Of a stretch of DNA of 64,000 bases, positions 56,760 to 64,000 are shown one piece after another; position 1 is the first letter of the stretch; the number at the start of each line of letters is the position of its first letter. The notes below the pieces were generated by a model, which worked only from the letters and a program-made list of their open reading frames with translations, was not told where the DNA came from and ran no database searches. The stretch is taken from the NCBI GenBank assembly GCA_963851295.1, contig CAWKOS010000002.1:372001-436000 (forward strand), given 5' to 3'. A program made the translations under genes and the position numbers. This DNA is from JAOPZW01 sp963851295 (GTDB lineage: Bacteria > Actinomycetota > Thermoleophilia > Solirubrobacterales > Solirubrobacteraceae).

Positions 56760-57517
56760 GCCCCGAGATCATCCTCGAGGTCGACGGCGCCACGAAGCGC
56801 TTCGGCGGGGTGACCGCCCTCGCCGACGTCTCGCTCGCGCTGCACCGCGGCGAGATCCTCGCCCTCGTCGGCGACAACGGGGCCGGCAAGTCGACGCTCA
56901 TCAAGTGCATCAGCGGCGCGCAGCGGCTCGACCGCGGGCGCGTCTGCATCGACGGCGAGGACGTCGTGCTGCGCTCGCCGATGCACGCGCGCCAGCACGG
57001 GATCGAGACCGTCTACCAGGACCTGTCGCTCTTCGACAACCTCAGCGTCGTCGCGAACCTGTACGCGGGCCGTGAGCTCGTCGCGCCCGGGACGGCGCGG
57101 TTCCCCGGCTGGCTGCGCAACCGCGCGATGACGTCCCGGGTCGCCGCGATCCTGGGCGAGCTCGAGGTGGGCGTCCCGAACCTGCACGCCCCGGTCGGGC
57201 TGCTGTCGGGCGGCCAGCGCCAGGCGATCGCCGTCGCCCGCGCCGTCACGTTCGCCTCGCGCGTGGTGATCCTCGACGAGCCGACGGCGGCGCTCGGCGT
57301 CCGTGAGACGCGCAACGTCCTGCGCCTGGTCAAGAAGCTGCCCGAGCGGGGCGTCTCGGTGATCGTCATCTCGCACAACCTCGATCAGGTCGCGGAGGTC
57401 GCCGATCGGGTCGCGGTGATGCGGCGCGGCACGAAGGTGGGGGAGGCGCGGCCGGACGCCGCCCACCACGACCACATCGTCGGCCTGATCGTGGGGGCGC
57501 AGACCGGGCCCCTTTAG
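56756..57517 (+). CDS. sugar ABC transporter ATP-binding protein (single-domain)
   Basis: 253 residues from ATG 56756 (ATGA). Walker A GDNGAGKST, Q-loop VYQDLSLFDNLSV, signature LSGGQRQAIAVARAV, Walker B VVILDEPTAALG and switch HN (SHNLDQVAEVAD). The RbsA of enterobacteria has two such domains; this one has a single domain as in FrcA-type importers. Its DEPTAALG is the normal sugar-importer form. Confidence 0.92.
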   Translation: MSPEIILEVDGATKRFGGVTALADVSLALHRGEILALVGDNGAGKSTLIKCISGAQRLDRGRVCIDGEDVVLRSPMHARQHGIETVYQDLSLFDNLSVVANLYAGRELVAPGTARFPGWLRNRAMTSRVAAILGELEVGVPNLHAPVGLLSGGQRQAIAVARAVTFASRVVILDEPTAALGVRETRNVLRLVKKLPERGVSVIVISHNLDQVAEVADRVAVMRRGTKVGEARPDAAHHDHIVGLIVGAQTGPL

Positions 57518-57543
57518 GGAGACGTCTCGCCGCGTCACGGCCG

Positions 57544-57563
57544 GCGCTCGCGTTCGCGAGCGC
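57544..57563 (+). promoter_or_regulatory. intra-operon hairpin before the binding-protein gene
   Basis: GCGCTCGCG, TT, CGCGAGCGC: a 9-bp stem between the ATPase and binding-protein genes. Such hairpins often stabilise the mRNA for the more abundant binding protein or end some transcripts early. Confidence 0.45.
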
Positions 57564-57619
57564 ACGGTGGCCTGCGCGCGCGAACGGCAGAGCAACACAT
57601 CACAAGAGGAGGAGAGCAA

Positions 57620-58666
57620 GTGAGGTACATCGGGCACACGCCCAGGCGCGCGCTCGCCGCGACCCTGGCGGTCGGCCTGGTCGCCGTGGCGGCGGCCGGC
57701 TGCGGATCGAGCGGCGGCGGGGACACGTCGTCGTCGGGCTCCTCGACGCCCGCGAAGGCGGTCAAGAAGAAGAAGGTCATGGCCTTCGTGTTCGCCCCGC
57801 GGGGCTTCAACGACGTCACCAAGGCGTGGTTCAACGGCTTCGACGCCGCCGCGCAGCAGCTCGGCTCGAGCGTCGATCTCCGGGAGAAGGCGACGAGCAA
57901 GCTCGAGACCGATGCCGCGCCGTATCTGACGTTCATCAAGTCGGCGCTCGTCCAGAAGCCCGACGGCATCGTCGTCGTCCCGAACAACGCGGCGGCGATG
58001 ACGGCCGGCCTCAAGCAGATCGCCGCCCAGGGGACGAAGGTCCTCATCATGGATCAGGACGTCCCGAAGATGGACAACAAGGTCGCGTTCGTCGGGACGG
58101 ACAACAAGGCCGCCGGCAAGGTCGCCGCCGACTGGATGGTCAAGCAGTTCAAGGCCGGCAAGCTGCCGTCCAACGAGGTCGGCGTCCTGCGCTCGCCGCC
58201 GGGCATCAGCTCGATCGACGACCGCACGGCCGGCTTCAAGGCCGCCTTGGCGGGCAGCGGGCTGAAGGTGGTCAGCGAGCTGGCGCCCGCATGCAACGAC
58301 AGCGCCGACGCGCGCTCGGCTATGGCCGACATGCTCACCGCGCACCCGAAGCTCGGCGGCGTCTTCTCGGCCTGCGACGTCATCGCGCTCGGCGCGGCGC
58401 GCGTGCTGATCGCCAAGAAGCGCGACGACGTCGCTCACGTGAGCGTGGACGCGTCCAAGCAGGGCGTCGACGCGATCACGCAGCACAAGGGGATCGACGC
58501 CGAGGTCGCCCAGCACCTGCTGAAGGTCGGCCAGACGAGCGTGACCACGCTCGCCGACGCGCTCAACGGCAAGTCCGTGCCCGCGACCGTCGACACCGGC
58601 ACGGACCTCGTGACCGGGGACAACGCGAGCAGCTACCTGGAGAAGGCGGCCGCCGAGTCGAAGTGA
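57620..58666 (+). CDS. sugar-binding lipoprotein of the ABC importer
   Basis: 348 residues from GTG 57620 with a strong Shine-Dalgarno GGAGGAGAG. Signal peptide with lipobox VAAAGC (Cys28), a Ser/Gly linker, then a periplasmic-binding-protein fold of the Peripla_BP_4 (RbsB) type: VFAPRGFNDVTKAWFNGFDA, PDGIVVVPNNAAAMTAGLK, VAFVGTDNKAAGKVAADWMV. The ligand is unknown. Confidence 0.9.
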   Translation: MRYIGHTPRRALAATLAVGLVAVAAAGCGSSGGGDTSSSGSSTPAKAVKKKKVMAFVFAPRGFNDVTKAWFNGFDAAAQQLGSSVDLREKATSKLETDAAPYLTFIKSALVQKPDGIVVVPNNAAAMTAGLKQIAAQGTKVLIMDQDVPKMDNKVAFVGTDNKAAGKVAADWMVKQFKAGKLPSNEVGVLRSPPGISSIDDRTAGFKAALAGSGLKVVSELAPACNDSADARSAMADMLTAHPKLGGVFSACDVIALGAARVLIAKKRDDVAHVSVDASKQGVDAITQHKGIDAEVAQHLLKVGQTSVTTLADALNGKSVPATVDTGTDLVTGDNASSYLEKAAAESK

Positions 58667-59664
58667 GCAGCCATCCCCGCTACCGCGGCGAGGTCATCGA
58701 CGCGCACTGCCACTACGACGCCTCGTCGCGCGAGCGGGTCCATCACGTCAACCGGCTCGGCGGCCTGACCGCGGCGATCCACTTCTGGGACTGCCGCTGG
58801 CCGCCGGGCCGGCCCGACGCGCAGGCCGCCGGCTGGCGGCAGCTCGAGCCCGCGCTCCTGCGCTGCCACGTGCCCGACCTCTCGGAGGTCGGGGCGCCCG
58901 GCTTCGAGCGGGCGCTCGAGGACGACGTGCGCGCCGCCGCGCGGCTCGGCGCGGTCGGCGTGAAGGTCTGGAAGAACCTCGGGCTGTGGTTGCGCGACAC
59001 GGTCGGCCGGCGGGTCGCGCTGAGCGACCCCCGGCTCGACGGGCTGTGGGCTGCGGCCGGCGAGCTCGGCCTGCCGATCGCGATCCACACCGGCGATCCG
59101 CCGGCGTTCTTCGCCCCGCTCACGGACGACAACCCGCGCATCGAGGAGCTGCGCAAGCACCCCGACTGGTGGTACGGCGGCGGCGCGTTCCCCTCCCTCG
59201 AGCGCCTCCACGAGGAGCTCGAGCGCGTCGTCGCCGCCAACCCCGGCACGCGCTTCGTCGCCCTGCACTTCGGCTCCTTCATGAGCTGGGCCGAGGTTCG
59301 CCGGATGCTCGACACCTACGGCAACTACCACGTCGACACGGCGGCGGCGATCGCCGACATGGGCGCCGGCGACGTCTCGGAGGTGCGCGAGATCGTCGTG
59401 GCCCACCCGCGGCGCGTCCTCTTCGGCACCGACCTGCTGCGCACCGAGGCGATCGAGATGCCCGACCTCGGGCGAGACCGCTGGGCGCTCGGCGAGTACT
59501 TCGCCCGTCACTGGCGCTTCTTCGAGACGGGCGAGGCCGGGCTCGAGCACCCGATGCCCGACCAGGGCGCGTGGACCGTCACCGGGCTCGACCTGCCCGA
59601 CGACGTCCTCCCGCTCCTCTACGCCGAGAACGCGCGCGCGGTCTTCAGGCTGCCCGCGCGTTGA
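58663..59664 (+). CDS. amidohydrolase_2 family TIM-barrel hydrolase
   Basis: 333 residues from GTG 58663 (GTGA). Metal motif IDAHCHYD (His15, His17), GVKVWKNLGLWLRD, IAIHTGDPPAFF (His), FVALHFGSFMSW (His) and VLFGTDLLR (Asp). This family includes lactone hydrolases of sugar-acid pathways and decarboxylases, so it could open a lactone or a cyclic intermediate. Co-transcribed with the importer. Overlaps the convergent aminotransferase by 20 bases. Confidence 0.85.
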   Translation: MSSHPRYRGEVIDAHCHYDASSRERVHHVNRLGGLTAAIHFWDCRWPPGRPDAQAAGWRQLEPALLRCHVPDLSEVGAPGFERALEDDVRAAARLGAVGVKVWKNLGLWLRDTVGRRVALSDPRLDGLWAAAGELGLPIAIHTGDPPAFFAPLTDDNPRIEELRKHPDWWYGGGAFPSLERLHEELERVVAANPGTRFVALHFGSFMSWAEVRRMLDTYGNYHVDTAAAIADMGAGDVSEVREIVVAHPRRVLFGTDLLRTEAIEMPDLGRDRWALGEYFARHWRFFETGEAGLEHPMPDQGAWTVTGLDLPDDVLPLLYAENARAVFRLPAR

Positions 59665-60961
59665 GCGCGGCGGCGAGCGCCTCCTCGGCCACCTCGAGCG
59701 AGCGGTCGACGTCGTCCTCGGTGTGCGAGGCGCCGATGTGGCTGCGGCCGAGGCTCTCGGGCATCTCGAAGACGCCGCGCGCGACGAGCTCGCGGCGGTA
59801 GCGCATGAAGAGCTCGGTGTCGTTGCGCAGGACGTCCTCGTAGGAGCGCAGCGGGCCCTCCATGAAGCACAGGACGAAGAGCGAGCCGAAGCCGCCGACG
59901 ACCGCCGGGATCCCGGCGCGGTCGGCGATCTCGCGCAGGCCGTCGCGCATCCGCTCGCCGAGGGCGAAGACGCGCGCGTGCGCCTCGCCGTCCTCGAGCT
60001 GCTCGATGGTGGCCAGCGCGGCCACGACGGCGACCGAGTTGCCGTTGTAGGTCCCGCCGAAGTGCACGTCGCCGTTCGGGTGGGTCGTGTAGCGCTCCAT
60101 GAGCTCGCGGCGGCCCGCGACGGCGGCGATCGGGAAGCCGTTGGCGATGGCCTTGCCGAGCGTCGTCAGGTCCGGCATGACGCCGGCGATCGCCTGGTAG
60201 CCGCCGAGGTGGTGGCGGAAGCCCGTGATGACCTCGTCGAAGATCAGCAGGACGCCTTCGCGGTCGCAGACCGCGCGCAGCCCCTCGAGGAAGCCGGGCA
60301 CGGGCAGGAGGCCGGGGGAGTTGTGCGCGATCGGCTCGACGATGATCGCCGCCACCTGGTCGGGGTTCGCGGCGAGGGTGGCCTCGACGTCCTCGAGGTC
60401 GTTGAAGCGGCAGATCAGGGTCGCGTCGATCGCCGCGTCGAGCATGCCCTTGGACTCCGGGTCGCGACGGCCGACGAGCTCGGGCGCGCTGAGGACGTTG
60501 CGCAGCACGTAGTCGTGGAAGCCGTTGTAACAGCCCTGGAACTTGACGATCTTCTCGCGCCCGGTGATGCCTCGGGCGAGCCGGATGGCGTGGTAGGTGG
60601 CCTCCGAGCCGCTGTTGCAGACGACGACCTGATCGGCGCTCGGGACGTGCTCGACGATCTTGCGCGCGAGGTCGACCTCGGCGCGCGTGACGCCGGCGCC
60701 GAACAGGACGGTCTCCTGGATCGCTGCGCTCACGCGCTCGGTCACGGCGGGGTGGGAGTGGCCGAGGAGGATCGCGCCGTAGGCGGCGTGGTAGTCGACG
60801 TAGCGGCGGCCGTCGAGGTCCCACAGGTAGGCGCCCTGGCCGCGCTCGAAGCACAGCCCCTGCGTGCTCTGGCGCCGGCACGTGTTCACGCCGCCCGGGA
60901 TGTACCGGGCGGCCTCGGCGAGCAGCTGCCGCGAGGTGGTGGGGCCCTCTGCGATCGTCAT
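59645..60961 (-). CDS. class III PLP aminotransferase (GSA aminotransferase-like)
   Basis: 438 residues from ATG 60961; a TTG four codons earlier is an alternative. Features: AARYIPGGVNTCRRQSTQGL, VVVCNSGSEATYHAIRLARG, VIVEPIAHNSPG-like segment (IIVEPIAHNSPGLLP), FDEVITGFRHHLGGYQAI, and the Schiff-base lysine in DLTTLGKAIANGFPIAAVAG (about 265-270). It resembles glutamate-1-semialdehyde aminomutase, but the operon points to a catabolic sugar or cyclitol role. A perfect 17-base palindrome sits just upstream of its start. Confidence 0.85.
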   Translation of the reverse strand: MTIAEGPTTSRQLLAEAARYIPGGVNTCRRQSTQGLCFERGQGAYLWDLDGRRYVDYHAAYGAILLGHSHPAVTERVSAAIQETVLFGAGVTRAEVDLARKIVEHVPSADQVVVCNSGSEATYHAIRLARGITGREKIVKFQGCYNGFHDYVLRNVLSAPELVGRRDPESKGMLDAAIDATLICRFNDLEDVEATLAANPDQVAAIIVEPIAHNSPGLLPVPGFLEGLRAVCDREGVLLIFDEVITGFRHHLGGYQAIAGVMPDLTTLGKAIANGFPIAAVAGRRELMERYTTHPNGDVHFGGTYNGNSVAVVAALATIEQLEDGEAHARVFALGERMRDGLREIADRAGIPAVVGGFGSLFVLCFMEGPLRSYEDVLRNDTELFMRYRRELVARGVFEMPESLGRSHIGASHTEDDVDRSLEVAEEALAAALNARAA

Positions 60962-60962
60962 G

Positions 60963-60979
60963 CAGTGATTCAATCACTG
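60963..60979. promoter_or_regulatory. GntR-type operator site 3 (perfect palindrome)
   Basis: CAGTGATTCAATCACTG, an 8+1+8 perfect palindrome containing GTGATTCAATCAC. It overlaps the stop of the AroB-like gene and ends two bases before the aminotransferase ATG, where a Shine-Dalgarno would be. Confidence 0.65.
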
Positions 60980-62203
60980 ATGGACGGGCGGCGCAACGCC
61001 GACGTGTGCGCGCGGCGCTACGCCGGCGTGGGCGGGCGGAGCGGCGACGCCGCATGCCGCCAGCGCGGCCCGCACCTCGGCCTCGCCCACGTCGTCGGCG
61101 ATCACGGTCTCGCCCGGCGCGACCGGGAGCACGAAGCGCAGGCTCCCGGCGCGGATCTGGCGGACCTTGTCCATGGCCGCGAGCACGGCGTCGGCGTCGA
61201 CCGGGGCGCCGAGGTCGCTCGCCTCGGTGGGCAGGCGGCAGCGACGTAGCAGCTCGACGATCCGCTGAAACGTCGCGGCGTCGAGCAGCCCGCGGGCCGC
61301 CGCGATGCGCGACTCGACGACCATGCCGAAGGCCACCGCCTCGCCGTGCAGGAGTGGGCCGTAGCCGGTGACGGTCTCCAGCGGGTGCCCGATCGTGTGC
61401 CCGAAGTTCAGCGGTCGGCGCAGGTCGGCCTCGTACGGATCGCGGGCGATGAGCTCGGTCTTGATCGCCGCCGCGCTGGCGACCAGGCGCGCGAGCGCGT
61501 CATCGTCGCGGGCCAGGAGAGCGTCCGCGTGCTGCTCGATGAAGTCCAGGTAGTCGGGCGAGGCGATGATCGCCTTCTTGATGGCCTCGGCGAGCCCGGC
61601 GCGCAGGTGGCGGTCGGTCGTGGTGCGCAGGAAGCCGACGTTGGCCACGACGCCGACGGGCTGGTGGAAGGCGCCGAGCAGGTTCTTGGCCACCGCGTGG
61701 TTGACGGCCACCTTGCCGCCGAGCGCGCCGTCGACCTGCGCCAGGAGCGTCGTCGGGAGGTTGACGTACGGGACGCCGCGCATGTAGCCGCTGGCGACCC
61801 AGCCGGCGAGGTCCGCGACGACGCCGCCGCCGAAGGCGACGACGACGTCGCGGCGCCCGAGATCCGAGCGCGCCAGGCGATCCCAGAGCGCCGTCGCCTG
61901 CTCGAGGCTCTTGCTCGCCTCGCCGGCCGGGACGGTCCACACGAGCGGCTCGATGCCGGCGCGGCGCAGCCCGCGCAGGAGCTGCCCGCTGTAGAGCTCG
62001 TGGACCGTCTCGTCGGTGACGACGGCGACCCCGGCGCCGTCGACGAGGGCGACGAGGCGAGCCAGCGCCTCGCGCATCCCGGGGACGACGTGGACCGTGT
62101 ACGCGTCGCTGCGATGCGCGTGGGCCGTGACGCTCGCGGCGGTGGCGGGGAGCGGGATGGCGTCGCGGATCCGAAGCGGCTCGGCGATCGAGGTGGTGGC
62201 CAT
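60974..62203 (-). CDS. sugar-phosphate-cyclase superfamily enzyme (AroB-like)
   Basis: 409 residues from ATG 62203. Dehydroquinate-synthase fold: FGGGVVADLAGWVASGYMRG, NLPTTLLAQVDGALGGKVAV, KNLLGAFHQPVGVV, AEAIKKAIIASPDYLDFIE and LNFGHTIGHPLETVTGYG. True AroB has VDSSVGGKxGINHP at the site where this has VDGALGGKVAVNHA, and the protein is 40-60 residues longer, so an EEVS/EVS/2-deoxy-scyllo-inosose-type cyclase is possible. The genome presumably has another AroB; context favours a specialised cyclase. The C-terminus is Ala/His-rich. Confidence 0.75.
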   Translation of the reverse strand: MATTSIAEPLRIRDAIPLPATAASVTAHAHRSDAYTVHVVPGMREALARLVALVDGAGVAVVTDETVHELYSGQLLRGLRRAGIEPLVWTVPAGEASKSLEQATALWDRLARSDLGRRDVVVAFGGGVVADLAGWVASGYMRGVPYVNLPTTLLAQVDGALGGKVAVNHAVAKNLLGAFHQPVGVVANVGFLRTTTDRHLRAGLAEAIKKAIIASPDYLDFIEQHADALLARDDDALARLVASAAAIKTELIARDPYEADLRRPLNFGHTIGHPLETVTGYGPLLHGEAVAFGMVVESRIAAARGLLDAATFQRIVELLRRCRLPTEASDLGAPVDADAVLAAMDKVRQIRAGSLRFVLPVAPGETVIADDVGEAEVRAALAACGVAAPPAHAGVAPRAHVGVAPPVHQ

Positions 62204-62233
62204 GGCCCCGAGGCTGGACCTGCCCGCCGGCGC

Positions 62234-62363
62234 CCACCATCGGCCGACCGTCCCTATTTCGCGCCAGATCGGGGTCCCTCGTTCGGCGAGACAACGTGGA
62301 CGATCGGCGGTGGTCACCACGCGCCGAAACTGACCTCGAGTTTGGTCGATCGGCCGATGGTGG
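62234..62363. promoter_or_regulatory. candidate operator region upstream of the AroB-like gene
   Basis: CCACCATCGGCCGA (62234-62247) and its exact reverse complement (62350-62363) bracket about 100 bases; each half includes the palindrome TCGGCCGA. Between them lie GTGGTCACCAC (62310-62320) and AAACT-N7-AGTTT (62327-62343), the latter resembling an IclR-type divided palindrome. It could bind the IclR regulator; this is only a pattern. Confidence 0.4.
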
Positions 62364-62429
62364 CGGCGGCCGTCGGCCGGGACGCTCACGAGGGTCGGCG
62401 GCGTGTCTGGCCTGTACTGTTCTCACGAG

Positions 62430-62702
62430 ATGAGGTTCGCCCGAAGACCCGGCGACCTGACGTGGAACGAGGAGAGCGCCGTTGCCGCCGCCGGCCTCGC
62501 CGCCATGATCGCCCTTGTCCTACGACTGGGCTACGTCGGCGCCGCTGTGGCGTTCCTCCTCGTGCTCAACCTCATTCGGCTCGTCGCCTGGAGGAGCGCA
62601 CGTGCGCACGCCCCAGGAGCGAACGCCTCCACCCCGAGCGCGATGGCGACGCGTCGCAGCCGCCCGCTCAGCCCGCGAACCGGTGGGCCGCCGTCCCCCT
62701 GA
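62430..62702 (+). CDS. small membrane protein, unknown function
   Basis: 90 residues from ATG 62430. TACTGT (62415-62420), nine bases before the ATG, could be a -10. One or two membrane helices (about 15-55; AAMIALVLRLGYVGAAVAF), then a Ser/Arg-rich tail. It overlaps the lactonase stop by 35 bases on the other strand. Not recognised; could be a spurious frame. Confidence 0.35.
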   Translation: MRFARRPGDLTWNEESAVAAAGLAAMIALVLRLGYVGAAVAFLLVLNLIRLVAWRSARAHAPGANASTPSAMATRRSRPLSPRTGGPPSP

Positions 62703-63600
62703 CGCCCGGGTCCAGCGCGAGGACGTCGCCGGCGAGGGGCTCGGCCGCGAGCTGCGCGGGCGAGAGGTGGTGGCGGGCCGTCGTGACGTACAGCGTGCGG
62801 AGGTCGGCGCCGCCGAAGGCCGGGCTCGTGGGGTTGGTCACCGGTAGGGCGATGGCGGCGTCGAGGACACCCTCGGGGCTGTAGCGGTGCACGGCGCCGC
62901 CGCCGAAGAGGCAGACCCAGATCCCGCCCTCGGCGTCGATCGCCATGCCGTCGGGGAGGCCGTCGCGCGGGTCGATCTGGACGAGCGGGCGGCGGGCGGA
63001 CACGGCGCCGGTGGCGCCATCGAAGTCGAGGACGTCGACGCGCTGGGTGGTGGAGTCGACGAAGTACATCCGGTCGCCGGCCGGGCTCCAGCCGAGGCCG
63101 TTGGAGATCGTCGTGGCGGAGATGACGCGCTCGATCTCGCCGCCGGGGGAGAGGCCGTACAGGGCGGCGGCGCCGGGCTCGCGGGCCTTGGACATCGTCC
63201 CCGCCCACAGGCGGCCCTGCGGGTCGCACGCGCAGTCGTTGAAGCGGTTGCCGGGGCGGTCGGGCTCGACGGCGGCGAGCGGCCGGGTGGGGGCGGCGCC
63301 CGCCTCGGTGGGGGCGGCGGCCTCGGTGTGGGCGGCCGGCGCCTCGCACAGCACCAGCGTCCGCCCGACGGCGACCACCCAGCCCGGCGCTTCCGCCCGC
63401 GGCACCACCGCGCCGACCTCGCCTTCGAACGCGCGGGTCCGCACGCGGTCGCTGGCCGGATCCCACGCGTGGACGCGGCCGGCCGTGATGTCGACGCGCA
63501 GGAGCTCGCCGGTGCGGTCGTCCCAGAACGGCCCCTCGCCGAGCTGGTCGCCCGCACGCAGCGCGACGCGCACACGGCGCCCGTTGGCGGCAGAGGTCAC
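62668..63600 (-). CDS. SMP-30/gluconolactonase-family protein
   Basis: 310 residues from GTG 63600. Six-bladed beta-propeller: EGPFWDDRTGELLRVD (metal Glu22), RFNDCACDPQGRLWAGTM (metal Asn), SNGLGWSPAGDRMYFVDS, and DGLPDGMAIDAEGGIWVCLF (metal Asp). A 17-residue Ala/Thr/Glu-rich insertion (AHTEAAAPTEAGAAPTR) interrupts the propeller. Hydrolyses sugar lactones such as gluconolactone. Its start region contains operator site 4. Confidence 0.88.
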   Translation of the reverse strand: MTSAANGRRVRVALRAGDQLGEGPFWDDRTGELLRVDITAGRVHAWDPASDRVRTRAFEGEVGAVVPRAEAPGWVVAVGRTLVLCEAPAAHTEAAAPTEAGAAPTRPLAAVEPDRPGNRFNDCACDPQGRLWAGTMSKAREPGAAALYGLSPGGEIERVISATTISNGLGWSPAGDRMYFVDSTTQRVDVLDFDGATGAVSARRPLVQIDPRDGLPDGMAIDAEGGIWVCLFGGGAVHRYSPEGVLDAAIALPVTNPTSPAFGGADLRTLYVTTARHHLSPAQLAAEPLAGDVLALDPGVRGTAAHRFAG

Positions 63601-63609
63601 TGCGATAGA

Positions 63610-63622
63610 GTGATCGTATCTC
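63610..63622. promoter_or_regulatory. GntR-type operator site 4
   Basis: GTGATCGTATCTC lies between the divergent lactonase start (63600) and the SDR (about 63639), in position to control both. Confidence 0.5.
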
Positions 63623-63638
63623 TGTCGAGTCGTCAAGT

Positions 63639-64000
63639 CTGGCGGGCGAGGTCGCCGTCGTCACCGGCGGCTCGCGCGGCATCGGCCGTGCGGTCGTCGA
63701 GCTCTTCCTCGAGGAGGGCGCGGCCGTGGCCTTCTGCGGACGCGACGAGGCCGCGGGGCGCGCCGCGCTGGACGAGCTCGACGACGGGGCCGCGGCGCGC
63801 GCGGCCTTCAAGCGCGCCGACGTGTCGCTCGAATCCGACGTGGCCGCGCTCGTTGCCCACTGCGTCGAGCGCTTCGGAGCGCCGACGATCCTCGTCAACA
63901 ACGCGGGCGTGAACGCCAACCACGACGCCATCGAGATGACCGAGCAGGAGTGGGACCGCTTCTTCGACGTCGACCTCAAGGCCGCCTGGCTCGGCGCCAA
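63639..64000 (+). CDS. short-chain dehydrogenase/reductase, 3' end off window
   Basis: About 120 residues visible. LAGEVAVVTGGSRGIGRAVV (NAD(P)-binding TGxxxGIG), CGRDEAAGRAALDEL, VSLESDVAALVAHCVERFG, and ILVNNAGVNANHDAIEMTEQ (NNAG motif). Oxidises or reduces a sugar, cyclitol or acid. The frame has no ATG, GTG or TTG before the fold begins; a CTG at 63639 or ATC at 63618 is the only possible start, or the N-terminus was truncated. Divergent from the lactonase. Confidence 0.8.
   Translation, partial: MAGEVAVVTGGSRGIGRAVVELFLEEGAAVAFCGRDEAAGRAALDELDDGAAARAAFKRADVSLESDVAALVAHCVERFGAPTILVNNAGVNANHDAIEMTEQEWDRFFDVDLKAAWLGA

Overview
The window is a very GC-rich, densely coded actinobacterial chromosome segment. 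Gene families and order (priA-def-fmt ... rsmB-rpe ... ribD-ribE-ribBA-ribH; rpmB-DAK/FakA-like ... recG-rsmD-coaD-SepIVA-like) fit Actinobacteria. Several small-protein types and the overall style suggest a Thermoleophilia/Solirubrobacterales-like organism; that placement is inference. No rRNA, tRNA, CRISPR array, insertion sequence or phage gene was seen. Genes inside operons are commonly joined by ATGA, GTGA or TTGA stop/start overlaps. Many operon-leading genes have a TANNNT -10 box only 5-11 bases before the start codon and no Shine-Dalgarno sequence, pointing to leaderless transcripts.

Layout. 1-14 kb: a partial helical protein, a PH-domain membrane protein, priA-def-fmt, an alpha/beta hydrolase, an inositol-monophosphatase-like protein, a CEO-synthase/alanine-dehydrogenase-like protein, an ABC-F ATPase, rsmB-zinc ribbon-rpe, and a three-gene two-component locus (lone receiver, histidine kinase, NarL-type regulator). 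14-19.6 kb: two large nested palindromes, a methyltransferase, a MacB-like ABC exporter, a secreted PepSY protein and a YjbR protein. 19.6-25.9 kb: cell-surface glycan genes (flippase, methyltransferase, GT2, two membrane glycosyltransferases). 25.9-29.4 kb: the complete riboflavin operon, then another nested palindrome. 29.6-33 kb: signalling genes (HDOD/degenerate GGDEF, Ser/Thr kinase) and a 30-residue protein. 33-43.9 kb: rpmB, FakA-like, an inserted MFS/MerR pair and two secreted proteins, then recG-rsmD-coaD-SepIVA-like, macro domain and NERD. 43.9-49.3 kb: acylphosphatase, a coiled-coil PD-(D/E)XK-like protein, an acyl-CoA synthetase broken by one frameshift, a gamma-carbonic-anhydrase-like protein and TauE. 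49.3-54 kb: a fourth nested palindrome, redox proteins, MarR, two small unknowns behind a LexA-type SOS box, and a ThiF-like E1 enzyme with a methyltransferase.

54-64 kb is the most coherent accessory region. It has IclR and GntR regulators, a ribose-type ABC importer, an amidohydrolase, a class III aminotransferase, a sugar-phosphate-cyclase-like (AroB family) enzyme, an SMP-30 lactonase and an SDR that runs off the window. A shared operator-like motif, GTGATnnnATC(A/T)C, lies at the start of four transcription units here: the GntR gene itself, the importer, the aminotransferase, and the lactonase/SDR divergent pair. I infer a GntR-controlled regulon for uptake and breakdown of a sugar or (amino)cyclitol whose identity I cannot read from sequence.

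The other standout is a family of at least four intergenic nested palindromes (14.1, 14.3-14.6, 29.4 and 49.3-49.5 kb). They share the core CCCTCGGTGnnCTGnnCGCG in the outer arm but have unrelated inner stems. They sit at the ends of operons, three of the four between convergent genes.
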